Below are positions 1-8,402 of a stretch of DNA of 15,935 bases, in pieces (the stretch's first letter is position 1; the number at the start of each line of letters is the position of its first letter). The stretch covers positions 1 to 15,935 of the forward strand of contig CAINWE010000018.1 in NCBI GenBank assembly GCA_903854365.1. The letters run 5' to 3'. Under the pieces are notes generated by a model that saw only the letters and a program-made list of their open reading frames with translations, made no database searches and was not told the origin of the DNA. This stretch comes from Oligoflexia bacterium. Its GTDB lineage: Bacteria; Bdellovibrionota; UBA1018. The position numbers and the translations under genes are program-made.

Positions 1-1305
1 GATCTAAAACCAATTATGCTCATGCAGGACCTCCAAGGTCCCAAGATCCGAGCAGGAGCGCTCCCTAAAGAAGGCATTAACCTCAAGGCTGGAGATATCG
101 TTCTCCTCTATCCCGAAGGCGCCACTCCGAAGACATCAACGACGGGTAAAATCGCCCTGCCTATTTCGGCCGAAATTGCGCAGGCCATCGCAGTCAGCGT
201 TCAAAAAGGGGCAAGAATCCTTTTTGACGACGGAAAAATCGCCTCCCGTGCCATCGACGTTCACCCACCAGAAATTGTAGTCGAAGTCGAGGTCGGCGGA
301 CGGATCACAAGCCACAAGGGAATGAATCTTCCTGGAACTCCCCTTTCGATTCCCTGCCTCACCGAAAAAGACCTCGAGGATCTCCATTTTGGACTCTCCC
401 AGGGAGTCGATGCCGTAGCCCTTTCTTTTGTTCGCAATGCACACGATATTGATATTCTAAGAAATCAAATCAGAAAAGTCTCCAACGAGATGCCTCTCAT
501 TATTCCAAAGATCGAACGAGAAGAGGCGGTCGAATGTCAAAACTCAATCATTGAGGTATCCGACGGGCTTCTGATTGCCCGGGGAGATATGGCCGTTGAA
601 GTCGGCGCCGAAAGAGTCCCCAGTATTCAAAAAAGACTCATTCACGGGTGCAACCAACTCGGAGTCCCGGTGATCACGGCAACTCAAATGCTTGAGTCAA
701 TGATCTCCTCGCCTACCCCCACCCGCGCTGAAGCGAGCGACGTGGCCAACGCTGTTTTCGACGGTACAGATGCTGTCATGCTGTCAGGCGAAACCGCTTC
801 CGGTCAGTACCCAACCGTCGTAGTAGAGACGATGGCTCGGATCGTAGTTGAAGCCGAAAGAATGATGGCAACCTACTCGAGACACACGGAAGCCCTCCCA
901 ATGCCCGGATCAGTGGTCGACGCCATCGAGAGCAGTGCAGCAGCGATCGCGGAAAAAGTAGGCGCGTCCGCCATTGCTTGCATTACCCATTCAGGCACCG
1001 CAGCTCGAACCCTAGCAAAATTCCGACCCGATGCCCCGATCGTGGCGATTGTCGAGCAAGAATCCGCGCTCAGACGCCTCGCTTTGGTCTGGGGAGTCCA
1101 TGGAGAAGTCGTCCCTAAGATTGTCGCCACGGATGATCTTTTTGGTGTCGTCGAGAACGTACTCAAAGAAAACCACTGGGCTAGGGCCGAAGACCTCATT
1201 GTGGTCACTGCAGGTGTACCGACCCTCCAGCGCGGAACGACCAATATGGTCAAAGTCCATCGAATTGGCCGCGAACACATGAATCGACGACCCAAGAGTC
1301 CTTAG
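1..1305 (+). CDS. pyk: Pyruvate kinase, 5'-truncated by window edge
   Basis: Last step of glycolysis: phosphoenolpyruvate plus ADP to pyruvate plus ATP, in the cytoplasm. The reading frame is open from base 1 and ends at TAG 1303-1305, giving 434 codons. The first visible residues, DLKPIMLMQDLQGPKIR, match the family segment normally around residue 60-75, so roughly 55-60 N-terminal residues lie outside the window; the ATG at 16 is internal. Numbering from base 1, the catalytic block PKIEREEA holds K170 and E172, with the metal-binding aspartate in ARGDMAVE (D196). It is followed by ITATQMLESM and the DGTDAVMLSGETASGQYP signature. The last 110 or so residues form the usual C-terminal domain (CITHSGTAAR, VVTAGVP). 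A gap of 94 bp separates it from mutS in the same direction, so co-transcription is possible but unproven. Confidence 0.97.
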   Translation, partial: DLKPIMLMQDLQGPKIRAGALPKEGINLKAGDIVLLYPEGATPKTSTTGKIALPISAEIAQAIAVSVQKGARILFDDGKIASRAIDVHPPEIVVEVEVGGRITSHKGMNLPGTPLSIPCLTEKDLEDLHFGLSQGVDAVALSFVRNAHDIDILRNQIRKVSNEMPLIIPKIEREEAVECQNSIIEVSDGLLIARGDMAVEVGAERVPSIQKRLIHGCNQLGVPVITATQMLESMISSPTPTRAEASDVANAVFDGTDAVMLSGETASGQYPTVVVETMARIVVEAERMMATYSRHTEALPMPGSVVDAIESSAAAIAEKVGASAIACITHSGTAARTLAKFRPDAPIVAIVEQESALRRLALVWGVHGEVVPKIVATDDLFGVVENVLKENHWARAEDLIVVTAGVPTLQRGTTNMVKVHRIGREHMNRRPKSP

Positions 1306-1329
1306 AGCGCGACTTCAGAGCGCGACTTC
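1304..1329 (+). repeat. 13-bp perfect tandem duplication
   Basis: AGAGCGCGACTTC occurs twice back to back (1304-1316 and 1317-1329), starting inside the pyk stop codon. It is probably a small replication-slippage duplication. The rest of the 94-bp gap to mutS shows no convincing terminator. Confidence 0.85.
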
Positions 1330-1399
1330 GATCTAGAACCACTGCATGGTCCTACGACTTGCTGATTTCCCCCAAAACTGCTACTCGGGGTGAAATCCT

Positions 1400-4096
1400 A
1401 TGCAAAACTCTACTCTCGCGGTTAGCTCAGCAACCTCATCCCTAGTCAACCCATCGATCCGGGATGATTCCACTCCCCTCATGAAGCAGTACTGGGATCT
1501 AAAATCGCAAGTCGGAGATGCCCTCCTTTTTTTCAGAATGGGAGACTTTTATGAGCTTTTCGGTTCCGATGCGGTTGCCGCATCCGAGATTCTCGAAATC
1601 ACTCTCACCAGCCGAGATAAAAACAAGCCAAATCCCTTACCCATGGCAGGGGTTCCCCATCATAGCGTTCACGGTTATTTACAGCGCCTCCTGAAAGCTG
1701 GAAAAAAAATCGCCATTGGAGAGCAAGTCGAAGAAGCCGAGACAGTAAAAGCCGGAAAGATAGTGCGGCGAGAAATCGTCCGGATCCTCACCCCGGGCGT
1801 CCAATTTGATGCCGAAGGCTCAGAGACTCACTACCTAGCTACCGCGATTCGAGTCGACCACCAACAAAACTGGGTGCTCGTCTGCCTAGATGGATCGACT
1901 GGAGAGGTTCTCGTCGGACAACCCACGCCGCTCAGTAGCCTGACTTACGAGTTCCAAAAACTGCCCATCCGTCATTTTTTGCGACTCTCATCCGAAGTAG
2001 ATCCGCGATCTTCCGGAGGCGCATCCTCGATTCTGGTAGAAGACTTACCCAAAAACTACCTATCGCCCGAGCAATCTGCGACCTTACTCAAATCCCAATA
2101 TGGTATCGAAAACCTCGACCCGTTTATTCATTCTGATGCTGGCGTGTTAGGGCTAGGGATTCTCCTTACCTACACTCTCAGAACCCAACAACTCGAAAAA
2201 CTCGCGCATCTCCAACTCCCCACGCCATTAACCCAACCTAAATCCCTCCAATTAGGACCCAACACCGCCCAGCACCTCGAACTTGGAGCCCTCTTCGAGC
2301 TCATCAACCAAACTCACTCCACCTTGGGTTCTCGACAGTTGAAACGATGGCTATTCGCACCGCTAAAAAATCCAGCTGAAATTTCCTTGCGACAGGATGC
2401 CGCGATCGAACTCTCCCATCAAAAACCTCAATGGTTGGAAAAATCAAAACAGACACTTCAAAAAATTTATGACCTTGAGCGAATTTGCGGCAGAATCAAT
2501 ACGCGCCTGGCTAATCCGAGGGACACCTTTGCCCTAGGCCAATCGCTCCTATCCCTGCAGCAGTTGGCCCTACTCCTGGCGACCTGCTCATCCTCTTCCC
2601 TCTCGGCTCTCCATCGAAGAATGACTCAGCTCTCAGACCATTTGCACCGCTTAGGCGAAAAAATTGCACGCATTCAAAAAGAGGAAGCCCCTCTCAGTAT
2701 TCGTGACGGTGGAATCTTTAAAAAAGGGGCCACGCCTGAACTCGATCGTTTAATTTCGCTCACAGAGGATGGTCAGCGATGGCTGATGGATCTCGAAAAT
2801 CGCGAACGAGAAACAACCGGCATTCCTTCGTTGAAAGTCAGATACAATCGAGTTTTTGGCTATTACATCGAGATCACCCAAGCTCACCTCAAAAGCGTCC
2901 CTGAGCACTATCAGCGCAAACAAACCATGGTTGGCGCTGAGCGATTTTTCACTGAAGAACTGAAAAAATTTGAAGAGGAAATCCTCACTGCATCCAGTCG
3001 ACAAAAATCCCTCGAACAAGATCTATTTGGACAACTCATCGAAGAAATTCAAAAGGAAACCCCATCCATCATGGAAGCCGCTCGAGCGCTGGGTGAATTG
3101 GACTCACTCGTAGCGCTATCTCGCCTGGCCCACCTGTCTGGCTGGAGTTTTCCAAAAATTGACCAATCTCTCCACCTCGAGATTGAGGCAGGCCGACACC
3201 CCTTAGTAGATGAAGCAAAAAAGGGCCACTTCGTGCCCAACGACCTTTGCCTGTCTCCCGACACACGCCTGACCTTGCTCATTACCGGTCCTAATATGGG
3301 CGGCAAATCCACCGTCATGCGGCAAACCGCACTCATCCTCATCTTAGGCCAAATGGGAGCACCCGTACCGGCTCAAAAAGCTCATTGGGGAGCATTTTCG
3401 TCCGTCTATACCCGCATAGGAGCCCAGGATGCTCTCGCCCGCGGGCAAAGTACCTTTATGGTAGAAATGAGCGAATTAGCTCACATCCTCCATCATGCAG
3501 ATGAGCGAGCACTCCTCGTTCTTGATGAAATTGGACGGGGTACCAGTACCTACGATGGCATGAGCGTCGCTTGGGCCACCCTGGAGTGGATCTGTCAGCG
3601 CATCGGTGCTCGAACGTTATTTGCGACCCACTACCACGAACTGATCCAGCTCTCAGAAAGCCTACCCGGGCTTGCCAACGCCCATATGGCAGTAGAAAAT
3701 GAGAACAATCGTACTGCTCAATCCCTTAGATTCCTTTATGAATTACGAGAAGGCCCCACCAACGAAAGTTTTGGCATTCAAGTAGCCCAGATGGCAGGCC
3801 TTCCCAAGGCGGTTATTGAAAGAGCCTGGAATATTCTTGGCGAATTAGAATCTGATACTCCGCAGAAAAACACCAACAGCCCTCCTCGGCAGCTCTCGCT
3901 TTTTGAGGCGGCCCCGCACACCGAAGCCGCCGTCCTAGCAAGCCCTCGTTTATGCCCAGCAGAGCCCCTCGATCAGACTAGGACACTCGACCACCCTATT
4001 TTGGTTGACCTCCAAAAACTCAATCTCAACGAAACAACTCCACTCCAAGCATTGACCTTCTTGATCCAAGCTCAAAGCTCGCTGAAGCCCGATTAA
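1400..4096 (+). CDS. mutS: DNA mismatch repair ATPase MutS
   Basis: MutS recognises base mismatches and small loops, then recruits MutL. The length of 898 residues is slightly above the usual 850-880 because of a Ser/Thr-rich N-terminal leader of about 24 residues. The mismatch-reading motif is F50-Y-E52 in GDFYELF (E. coli F36/E38). Lever and clamp regions fill the middle (RELIN-type core around LELGALFELINQTHSTLG, and YNRVFGYYIEIT). The ATPase follows: Walker A GPNMGGKST at 630-638, Walker B LLVLDEIGRGTSTYDG with D709/E710, and FATHYHEL. The C-terminal tail carries QLSLFEAAP and ends in a helical segment like the tetramerisation region. ATG 1400 is preceded by GGGG at 1387-1390; M28, just before the conserved QYWDLK segment, is an alternative start. 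The gene is convergent with mutY. Confidence 0.97.
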   Translation: MQNSTLAVSSATSSLVNPSIRDDSTPLMKQYWDLKSQVGDALLFFRMGDFYELFGSDAVAASEILEITLTSRDKNKPNPLPMAGVPHHSVHGYLQRLLKAGKKIAIGEQVEEAETVKAGKIVRREIVRILTPGVQFDAEGSETHYLATAIRVDHQQNWVLVCLDGSTGEVLVGQPTPLSSLTYEFQKLPIRHFLRLSSEVDPRSSGGASSILVEDLPKNYLSPEQSATLLKSQYGIENLDPFIHSDAGVLGLGILLTYTLRTQQLEKLAHLQLPTPLTQPKSLQLGPNTAQHLELGALFELINQTHSTLGSRQLKRWLFAPLKNPAEISLRQDAAIELSHQKPQWLEKSKQTLQKIYDLERICGRINTRLANPRDTFALGQSLLSLQQLALLLATCSSSSLSALHRRMTQLSDHLHRLGEKIARIQKEEAPLSIRDGGIFKKGATPELDRLISLTEDGQRWLMDLENRERETTGIPSLKVRYNRVFGYYIEITQAHLKSVPEHYQRKQTMVGAERFFTEELKKFEEEILTASSRQKSLEQDLFGQLIEEIQKETPSIMEAARALGELDSLVALSRLAHLSGWSFPKIDQSLHLEIEAGRHPLVDEAKKGHFVPNDLCLSPDTRLTLLITGPNMGGKSTVMRQTALILILGQMGAPVPAQKAHWGAFSSVYTRIGAQDALARGQSTFMVEMSELAHILHHADERALLVLDEIGRGTSTYDGMSVAWATLEWICQRIGARTLFATHYHELIQLSESLPGLANAHMAVENENNRTAQSLRFLYELREGPTNESFGIQVAQMAGLPKAVIERAWNILGELESDTPQKNTNSPPRQLSLFEAAPHTEAAVLASPRLCPAEPLDQTRTLDHPILVDLQKLNLNETTPLQALTFLIQAQSSLKPD

Positions 4097-4190
4097 ATGG
4101 CCTCTTTAGTTCAGCTCTTTACTACTTCTTTACTTTTCAAGCAGAGAGCAGACACGAAGAGTCCTTGCCTCGGCCTGGGTGGCTCAACCT

Positions 4191-5258
4191 TCAGCCCTTG
4201 ATCTGATTCCGAGCAAAAACTTGCGCAAGGACTTTCTTAGCGGGAGCCCCCAACGGTGGACACTCGCTCATCGAAGCAATCCAGGTCCACTGCTCGGCTC
4301 CAGCCGCTGAAGCAGACACTCTCCAGGGTTTCCTTTGAGTCGGTTTTGGAACTTGCCAAACTCGAGTGATTCTTCTGACCTTGTGACGAGTCACGACGTA
4401 CCGAGTTTCAATTTGCCCAACCGAGATTAAGCCTTCAAAAAAAGTTGTTGGATCCTGAGCGAGAAAGTCCCAAAGCCCAGCACGCCACCGTCCTCCCGAA
4501 TTCTGACTCAGGAGAACCTGACCTCGCTCGTTCACGAGGGCATGCAAGGTCTCCTCGAGGTGTACCCAGGCTCTTGGTTTCTTTTTTGGAGGAAACGATT
4601 CTACATCGCCTCGCTCGTACGCCCGACACAAAAAAACCACAGGACAGATCGAGCAGTCGGGTTTCTTGGGCGTGCAGAGAGTTGCTCCGAGCTCCATCAA
4701 TGATTGATTGAGATGACTCGGCTCGATCCCAATCCGATGTGCGGTTTCAACAAACTGTTGAGACAAGCGCCACAATCGCGATCTAAACTCAGTGTCACCT
4801 TTTTGACGAGTGACTCGCCTGACTCGAGAAAGAACACGCTCTACGTTTCCATCCAGAATCGCTTCGGGTTGATTGCCGGCAATCGACAAAATCGCCCCAG
4901 CGGTATAATTGCCTACGCCTGGAATCTCAAGCCATTCAGCTCGAGACTCGGGGAAACGCCTTTGCTCCACAATGATTTGAGCGCCGCGATGTAAATTCCG
5001 AGCCCGGGAATAATAACCCAGCCCTGCCCAAAGACCAAGGACCTCCTCCTCGGGGGCCTGAGCCAAATGCTGTACCGTTGGAAAACGAGCCATCCATCGC
5101 TCGAAAAAAGGAATGACCGTAACCACTTGCGTTTGCTGGAGCATCACCTCCGAAACCCAGACCCGATACAACGTGGGCGACTCTCGCCAAGGAAGAGCGC
5201 GCTTCTGAAGATTAAACCATTGCTCCAGGCTCTTTAAAGCCATCAAAAACTTGCCCAT
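4191..5258 (-). CDS. mutY: Adenine DNA glycosylase MutY
   Basis: MutY removes adenine mispaired with 8-oxoguanine or guanine (GO repair). I chose the ATG at 5258 over one 36 bp upstream (5294) because AAGGAG sits 5 nt before it (complement of 5264-5269), and because this numbering gives catalytic E37 in VSEVMLQQTQ, the same number as in E. coli. The protein is then 355 residues. Visible in order: LPWR motif, E37, helix-hairpin-helix LEIPGVGNYTAGAI, catalytic D136 in ILDGNVERV, and the 4Fe-4S ligands C195-x6-C202-x2-C205-x5-C211. A C-terminal NUDIX-like domain of about 130 residues reads 8-oxoG (LLSQNSGGRWRAGLWDF). No residue expected for function is missing. It is convergent with mutS (94-bp gap, no clear hairpin terminator) and divergent from the amidase gene, with only 42 bp between start codons. 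Confidence 0.95.
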   Translation of the reverse strand: MGKFLMALKSLEQWFNLQKRALPWRESPTLYRVWVSEVMLQQTQVVTVIPFFERWMARFPTVQHLAQAPEEEVLGLWAGLGYYSRARNLHRGAQIIVEQRRFPESRAEWLEIPGVGNYTAGAILSIAGNQPEAILDGNVERVLSRVRRVTRQKGDTEFRSRLWRLSQQFVETAHRIGIEPSHLNQSLMELGATLCTPKKPDCSICPVVFLCRAYERGDVESFPPKKKPRAWVHLEETLHALVNERGQVLLSQNSGGRWRAGLWDFLAQDPTTFFEGLISVGQIETRYVVTRHKVRRITRVWQVPKPTQRKPWRVSASAAGAEQWTWIASMSECPPLGAPAKKVLAQVFARNQIKG

Positions 5259-5300
5259 GGCAGCTCCTTCCCATAAACTAGAGAAAAAGGGCAAGAACGA

Positions 5301-6167
5301 TTGCTAAACTCTCGAGTTTCCATCCAAATCATCGGCATCTTCCTCATGACTGGGGCAAGCCTGATCGCTCCGGCACTCGCCATGCCCACTTCGGACTTTC
5401 ACATTGTCCTGGATCCGGGCCACGGCGGAAGTGACGAGGGCACGGTCTACCAAGGTCACACCATGCAAATTGCAGAAAAGGATATGACCCTCTCGCTCGC
5501 CTTTGCCGTTCAAAAACAACTTCGCCTTCAAGGCTACCGAGTCACCCTAACTCGAGAATCAGATCAGGAAATTGCGCTCCCAGCTCGAACCGCCCTCGCA
5601 AATCGCCTCAACGCCGATCTTTTTATATCGATTCACATGAACTCTAGCCAATCCGGCAAGTTGCGCACTGGCGTGGATGACCACGAGCACTCATCGCCCC
5701 AGGGCATCGAGACCTATATCTTAAACCACACTTCAGACGCGGCTTCTAAGCGCCTCGCACACGTCGAGAATGCCGTCGTTCAAAGTGGCTCCCCCAGTTC
5801 TGCTGAGGATCCCGACATCGCCCTCATTCTCAAAGATCTCAAACTCGATGCGAACTTCGCTGCAAGCAAATCCCTGGCTTGCCTCATTCAGAGAAATCTC
5901 GCTACCCCAGGCTCAGCACTTGAAAAACATCAGAATAAAAATCGAGGAGTAAAACAAGCTCTTTTCCATGTTCTCATCGGAGCCAACATGCCCAGCGTCT
6001 TAGTCGAAGCAGGCTTTCTGAGTCATGCTCAGGACCGCGCTCAGGCCCTATCGCCTTCCGGCCAACTCCAAATTGGTCGTGCCGTCACAAAAGCGGTTCA
6101 AGAATTTACTCAAATCAGCCCAAACAAAAAAAAAAATCAACTCATAGACAGATGTAAAATCAATTGA
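5301..6167 (+). CDS. Secreted N-acetylmuramoyl-L-alanine amidase (Amidase_3 / AmiC type)
   Basis: Zinc amidase cleaving the bond between N-acetylmuramic acid and L-Ala in peptidoglycan, with a probable role in daughter-cell separation. Length is 288 residues. Residues 1-27 are a signal peptide (SRVSIQIIGIFLMTGASLIAPALA), so the product is exported to the periplasm. The catalytic domain starts at about residue 33: H41 in LDPGHGG, E59 in QIAEKDM, H112 in LFISIHMNSS and E236 in VLVEAGFLSH are the usual zinc ligands and general base. There is no AMIN or SPOR domain, so septum targeting is not evident. The start is TTG at 5301, with an AAGGG-like site about 9 nt upstream; starting at ATG 5346 would remove half of the signal peptide. 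Near the 3' end is a run of 11 A (6126-6136) encoding NKKKN. A symbol such as amiC cannot be assigned with certainty. Confidence 0.92.
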   Translation: MLNSRVSIQIIGIFLMTGASLIAPALAMPTSDFHIVLDPGHGGSDEGTVYQGHTMQIAEKDMTLSLAFAVQKQLRLQGYRVTLTRESDQEIALPARTALANRLNADLFISIHMNSSQSGKLRTGVDDHEHSSPQGIETYILNHTSDAASKRLAHVENAVVQSGSPSSAEDPDIALILKDLKLDANFAASKSLACLIQRNLATPGSALEKHQNKNRGVKQALFHVLIGANMPSVLVEAGFLSHAQDRAQALSPSGQLQIGRAVTKAVQEFTQISPNKKKNQLIDRCKIN

Positions 6168-6375
6168 CAGTTTTTACGATAGCACCAATCTAAATTTTTA
6201 TTATTTAAATAAATAAAATCAGATACTTACACATCTAAAACCAGCCCCAAACATCATCGACACACCTGGCACTCCACTTGCTTTATATCTTCCAAGTAAC
6301 CGGGACGAGATCATCACCATCTCCTCCTGAATCCGAACGTTCTGCCAAAACGGTGACCAGTGACGTGGAGTTTTT
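6168..6375 (+). other. AT-rich intergenic region with weak promoter signs
   Basis: This 208-bp gap holds an AT-rich core (about 6180-6240) that includes a perfect 12-bp palindrome, TTATTTAAATAA, at 6201-6212. A perfect TTGACA lies at 6164-6169, overlapping the amidase stop codon. The best -10-like hexamer after it (TCTAAA at 6189-6194) would need a 19-bp spacer, so the promoter is uncertain. No gene is visible here on either strand. Confidence 0.35.
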
Positions 6376-7182
6376 ATGAAGTTTTTATCTAAATCACAAA
6401 GCCTTTCTCTCTTGCTGATGAATCTGCTCGCAGTAGGACTAGTAGGATGCGGGGGCGCAGCCGCTACAAACACTACCAGTAACTTACTCCCTGCTACGGC
6501 GAATACCTTCGGGTACCCCACCTCAGGTTTCCCAACAACGAGTACACCTATGATCGGAACAGGGGGGTTCGTAGGTGCACCCATGACAGGGTGTTACCCA
6601 CTCACTGCTCCGATTCCATTTTCTGCACAAGGCGCATTTCTCGATGCAAAGACCATTAAAGCCGGAACGATTCCGGTTGTTCCTGGCTTTGGTACTCTCG
6701 ATCCATTTCCACTCGACGGCGCAGGAAGAAATGTTTATGGAACGGTGATGTATGGGGGTATGCTTCCAGGAGCGACAAGCACCATGAGCGCTGGCCTCAT
6801 GATGTACAACGGAGGATCCATGTCTTATCCCGGGATCGGTGGTATCCCGATTAGCAATCGCATGGAAGCAGATGGGACAATTCAAGTGACCGTGACAAGT
6901 GCGATGCTGGGTAACGTCCAAGCAGCCATGATGGGGGGTCCTGCCAACTTCTCTGGAGTGATTTACGTAAGCCCCGCTGAAGCAATGATCATCAATGCTA
7001 CTCATGGAACCAGTGGCTCAATGTTTACCGGAATGATGACTAATCCATTTAGCACCGCTTGCGTCAGCGCAATTGCTCTATCGATGAGTTACGTTTCCGG
7101 ACCGTATGGATTCGTTTTTGACGGAGGACGAGTATTCCTCTATCTCAATGGCACCATGCACGGCAGTTTCTTACAGTTTTAA
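6376..7182 (+). CDS. Putative lipoprotein of unknown function, Gly/Met-rich
   Basis: I do not recognise this family. The 268-residue product has a lysine-containing N-terminus, a hydrophobic stretch and a clean lipobox, L22-V-G-C25, so it should be lipidated on C25 and sit in the outer or inner membrane. The mature part (about 244 residues) is low in charge and rich in Gly, Met, Ser, Thr and Pro, with two further cysteines (in TGCYPLT and STACVSA) that could form a disulfide. The composition suggests a beta-rich envelope protein. ATG 6376 has GGAG at 6367-6370, 5 nt upstream. It stands alone between the amidase gene and the terminator before xerD, with more than 190 bp free on each side, so it is probably its own transcription unit. 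The lipoprotein call is firm; the role is open. Confidence 0.85.
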   Translation: MKFLSKSQSLSLLLMNLLAVGLVGCGGAAATNTTSNLLPATANTFGYPTSGFPTTSTPMIGTGGFVGAPMTGCYPLTAPIPFSAQGAFLDAKTIKAGTIPVVPGFGTLDPFPLDGAGRNVYGTVMYGGMLPGATSTMSAGLMMYNGGSMSYPGIGGIPISNRMEADGTIQVTVTSAMLGNVQAAMMGGPANFSGVIYVSPAEAMIINATHGTSGSMFTGMMTNPFSTACVSAIALSMSYVSGPYGFVFDGGRVFLYLNGTMHGSFLQF

Positions 7183-7257
7183 TTGGGCGATCTCAAATGG
7201 AGATACAGCTCTCAGCAGCATATCTGACAAGATCGTGAGTTTCTAAAAAGCGGAGAC

Positions 7258-7297
7258 GAAGTTGAGTTGAATCGGGGCCAGTGAAATTGAGTTGAAA
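7258..7297 (+). repeat. Short direct repeat, 25-bp period
   Basis: TTGAGTTGAA occurs at 7262-7271 and 7287-7296, exactly 25 bp apart, within near-matching 15-mers (7258-7272 and 7283-7297). It lies in the non-coding stretch between the lipoprotein gene and the terminator. No function can be read from it. Confidence 0.6.
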
Positions 7298-7338
7298 AAT
7301 AGCCCAAAGCAAGTAGAAAAAAATTTTGGAAATTCACG

Positions 7339-7377
7339 AAAAGGGGGTCAGGTCCAAAAACCTGGCCCCCTTTTTTA
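7339..7377 (+). terminator. Strong rho-independent terminator before xerD
   Basis: The left arm AAAAGGGGGTCAGG (7339-7352) pairs with CCTGGCCCCCTTTT (7361-7374) with one T-G wobble, around an 8-nt loop TCCAAAAA, and is followed by more T. The A and T runs flanking the G/C stem would let it work in both directions. It most likely ends lipoprotein transcription. It lies only about 27 bp before the xerD start codon, so xerD must be started by a promoter overlapping it or by read-through. Confidence 0.85.
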
Positions 7378-7403
7378 ATCCATTATACAATTAAGTTATA
7401 GTT

Positions 7404-8369
7404 ATGCACCAACGCCCTTCGACCCAGCAATGGCATCTCCAAAACTTACAGATCATCGACGAGTTTCTGGAGTCCAAGCGAGTGGATCGCGGCCTTGCTC
7501 AAAAGACCATTCAAGCTTACCGCGGAGACCTCATTCAGTTTTTTTCCTGGTTACCGCCCCTTTACGACCTACAACAAATCAACGAAGAGACTCTCAGTGC
7601 ATTTATCAAATTCCTCACCCAACAGTCACTGCAACCAGTATCCGTCGGTCGAAAACTCAGCTCCATTCGCCAGTTTTTTCAGTTTTGCTGTCTGGAGAAG
7701 AATTTTGGGCAAAATCCTGCCCAAGACTTTAGCCCCCCCAAAGTCACCCAGCGACTTCCCCACTTTCTCAGCGTCGCACAGGTTACCCTCATCCTCAAAG
7801 CCGCAGATGAGGGTCTGCCATACCCAGGCCGCGACGCCGAACACCTCAAGGCCCGGGATCGAGCGCTGTTTTACCTCCTCTACGCCACTGGACTCCGCAT
7901 CTCTGAACTTCTCAGTCTGACGACCCATCAGTTAGAACTCGCAAACGGCTACCTACGAGTCTCGGGAAAAGGAGGAAAAGAGCGAATCGCCCCTTTTGTT
8001 CCAGCAGCGGCTGCACGCCTGACGGACTACCTCGACCATCATCGCCCTTACCTCCTCGCTCAATTCCAAGACGATTCTCTCACGGATCGAAAAATGATTT
8101 TCTTAAATTCAAGGGGCCAAACCCTCAGTCGACAATACTGCTGGAAAATGCTCAAGCGTCTGGCGATCCAGGCTCAGATCTCTACCCCTCTTTACCCACA
8201 CCTCCTCAGACACTCGTTTGCGACCCATCTTCTGCAATCAGGCATCAGTCTCAGAACGCTTCAAATGCTCTTGGGTCACTCCGATATCGCAACCACCCAA
8301 ATTTACACACATCTTGCTCCGGAAGATCTTAAAAAGGCCCACCAAAAGCACCATCCCCGAGGGGGGTAG
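7404..8369 (+). CDS. xerD: Tyrosine recombinase XerD
   Basis: Site-specific recombinase that, with XerC, resolves chromosome dimers at dif near the division septum. The length of 321 residues includes an N-terminal extension of about 14 residues over typical 295-300 residue XerD. The SAM-like core-binding domain covers about 15-110 and the catalytic domain about 118-315. The full set of catalytic residues is visible: R165 (ATGLRISELL), K189 (SGKGGKER), H266 and R269 (HLLRHSFATH), H292 and nucleophile Y301 (LGHSDIATTQIYTH). Four of them sit at a constant offset of 22 from E. coli XerD numbering, and the C-terminus HQKHHPRGG matches the XerD rather than XerC ending. No strong ribosome binding site precedes ATG 7404. 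The gene is 33 bp upstream of the M50 protease gene, in the same direction. Its setting beside scpA/scpB favours a housekeeping Xer over a mobile integrase. Confidence 0.92.
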   Translation: MHQRPSTQQWHLQNLQIIDEFLESKRVDRGLAQKTIQAYRGDLIQFFSWLPPLYDLQQINEETLSAFIKFLTQQSLQPVSVGRKLSSIRQFFQFCCLEKNFGQNPAQDFSPPKVTQRLPHFLSVAQVTLILKAADEGLPYPGRDAEHLKARDRALFYLLYATGLRISELLSLTTHQLELANGYLRVSGKGGKERIAPFVPAAAARLTDYLDHHRPYLLAQFQDDSLTDRKMIFLNSRGQTLSRQYCWKMLKRLAIQAQISTPLYPHLLRHSFATHLLQSGISLRTLQMLLGHSDIATTQIYTHLAPEDLKKAHQKHHPRGG

Positions 8370-8402
8370 CCTATTCTCCCAGGAGTGTGCTAAGCATGAA
8401 AA

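Noticed and set aside
136..444. Antisense open frame of 102 codons inside pyk
   Set aside because: Lies wholly opposite a conserved enzyme, with no family resemblance; the same applies to the other antisense or shifted frames inside mutS, mutY, trpS, scpA, scpB and rluB.
4097..4190. Terminator between convergent mutS and mutY
   Set aside because: No stable stem followed by a T tract could be found on either strand.
5259..5294. ATG 5294 as the mutY start
   Set aside because: It would leave 6 bp to the amidase start, lacks a ribosome binding site and shifts catalytic E37 to 49; ATG 5258 has AAGGAG.
7404..8369. Tyrosine recombinase as a phage or island integrase
   Set aside because: Catalytic residues, length and the HQKHHPR ending match housekeeping XerD, and it is followed by a conserved core operon.
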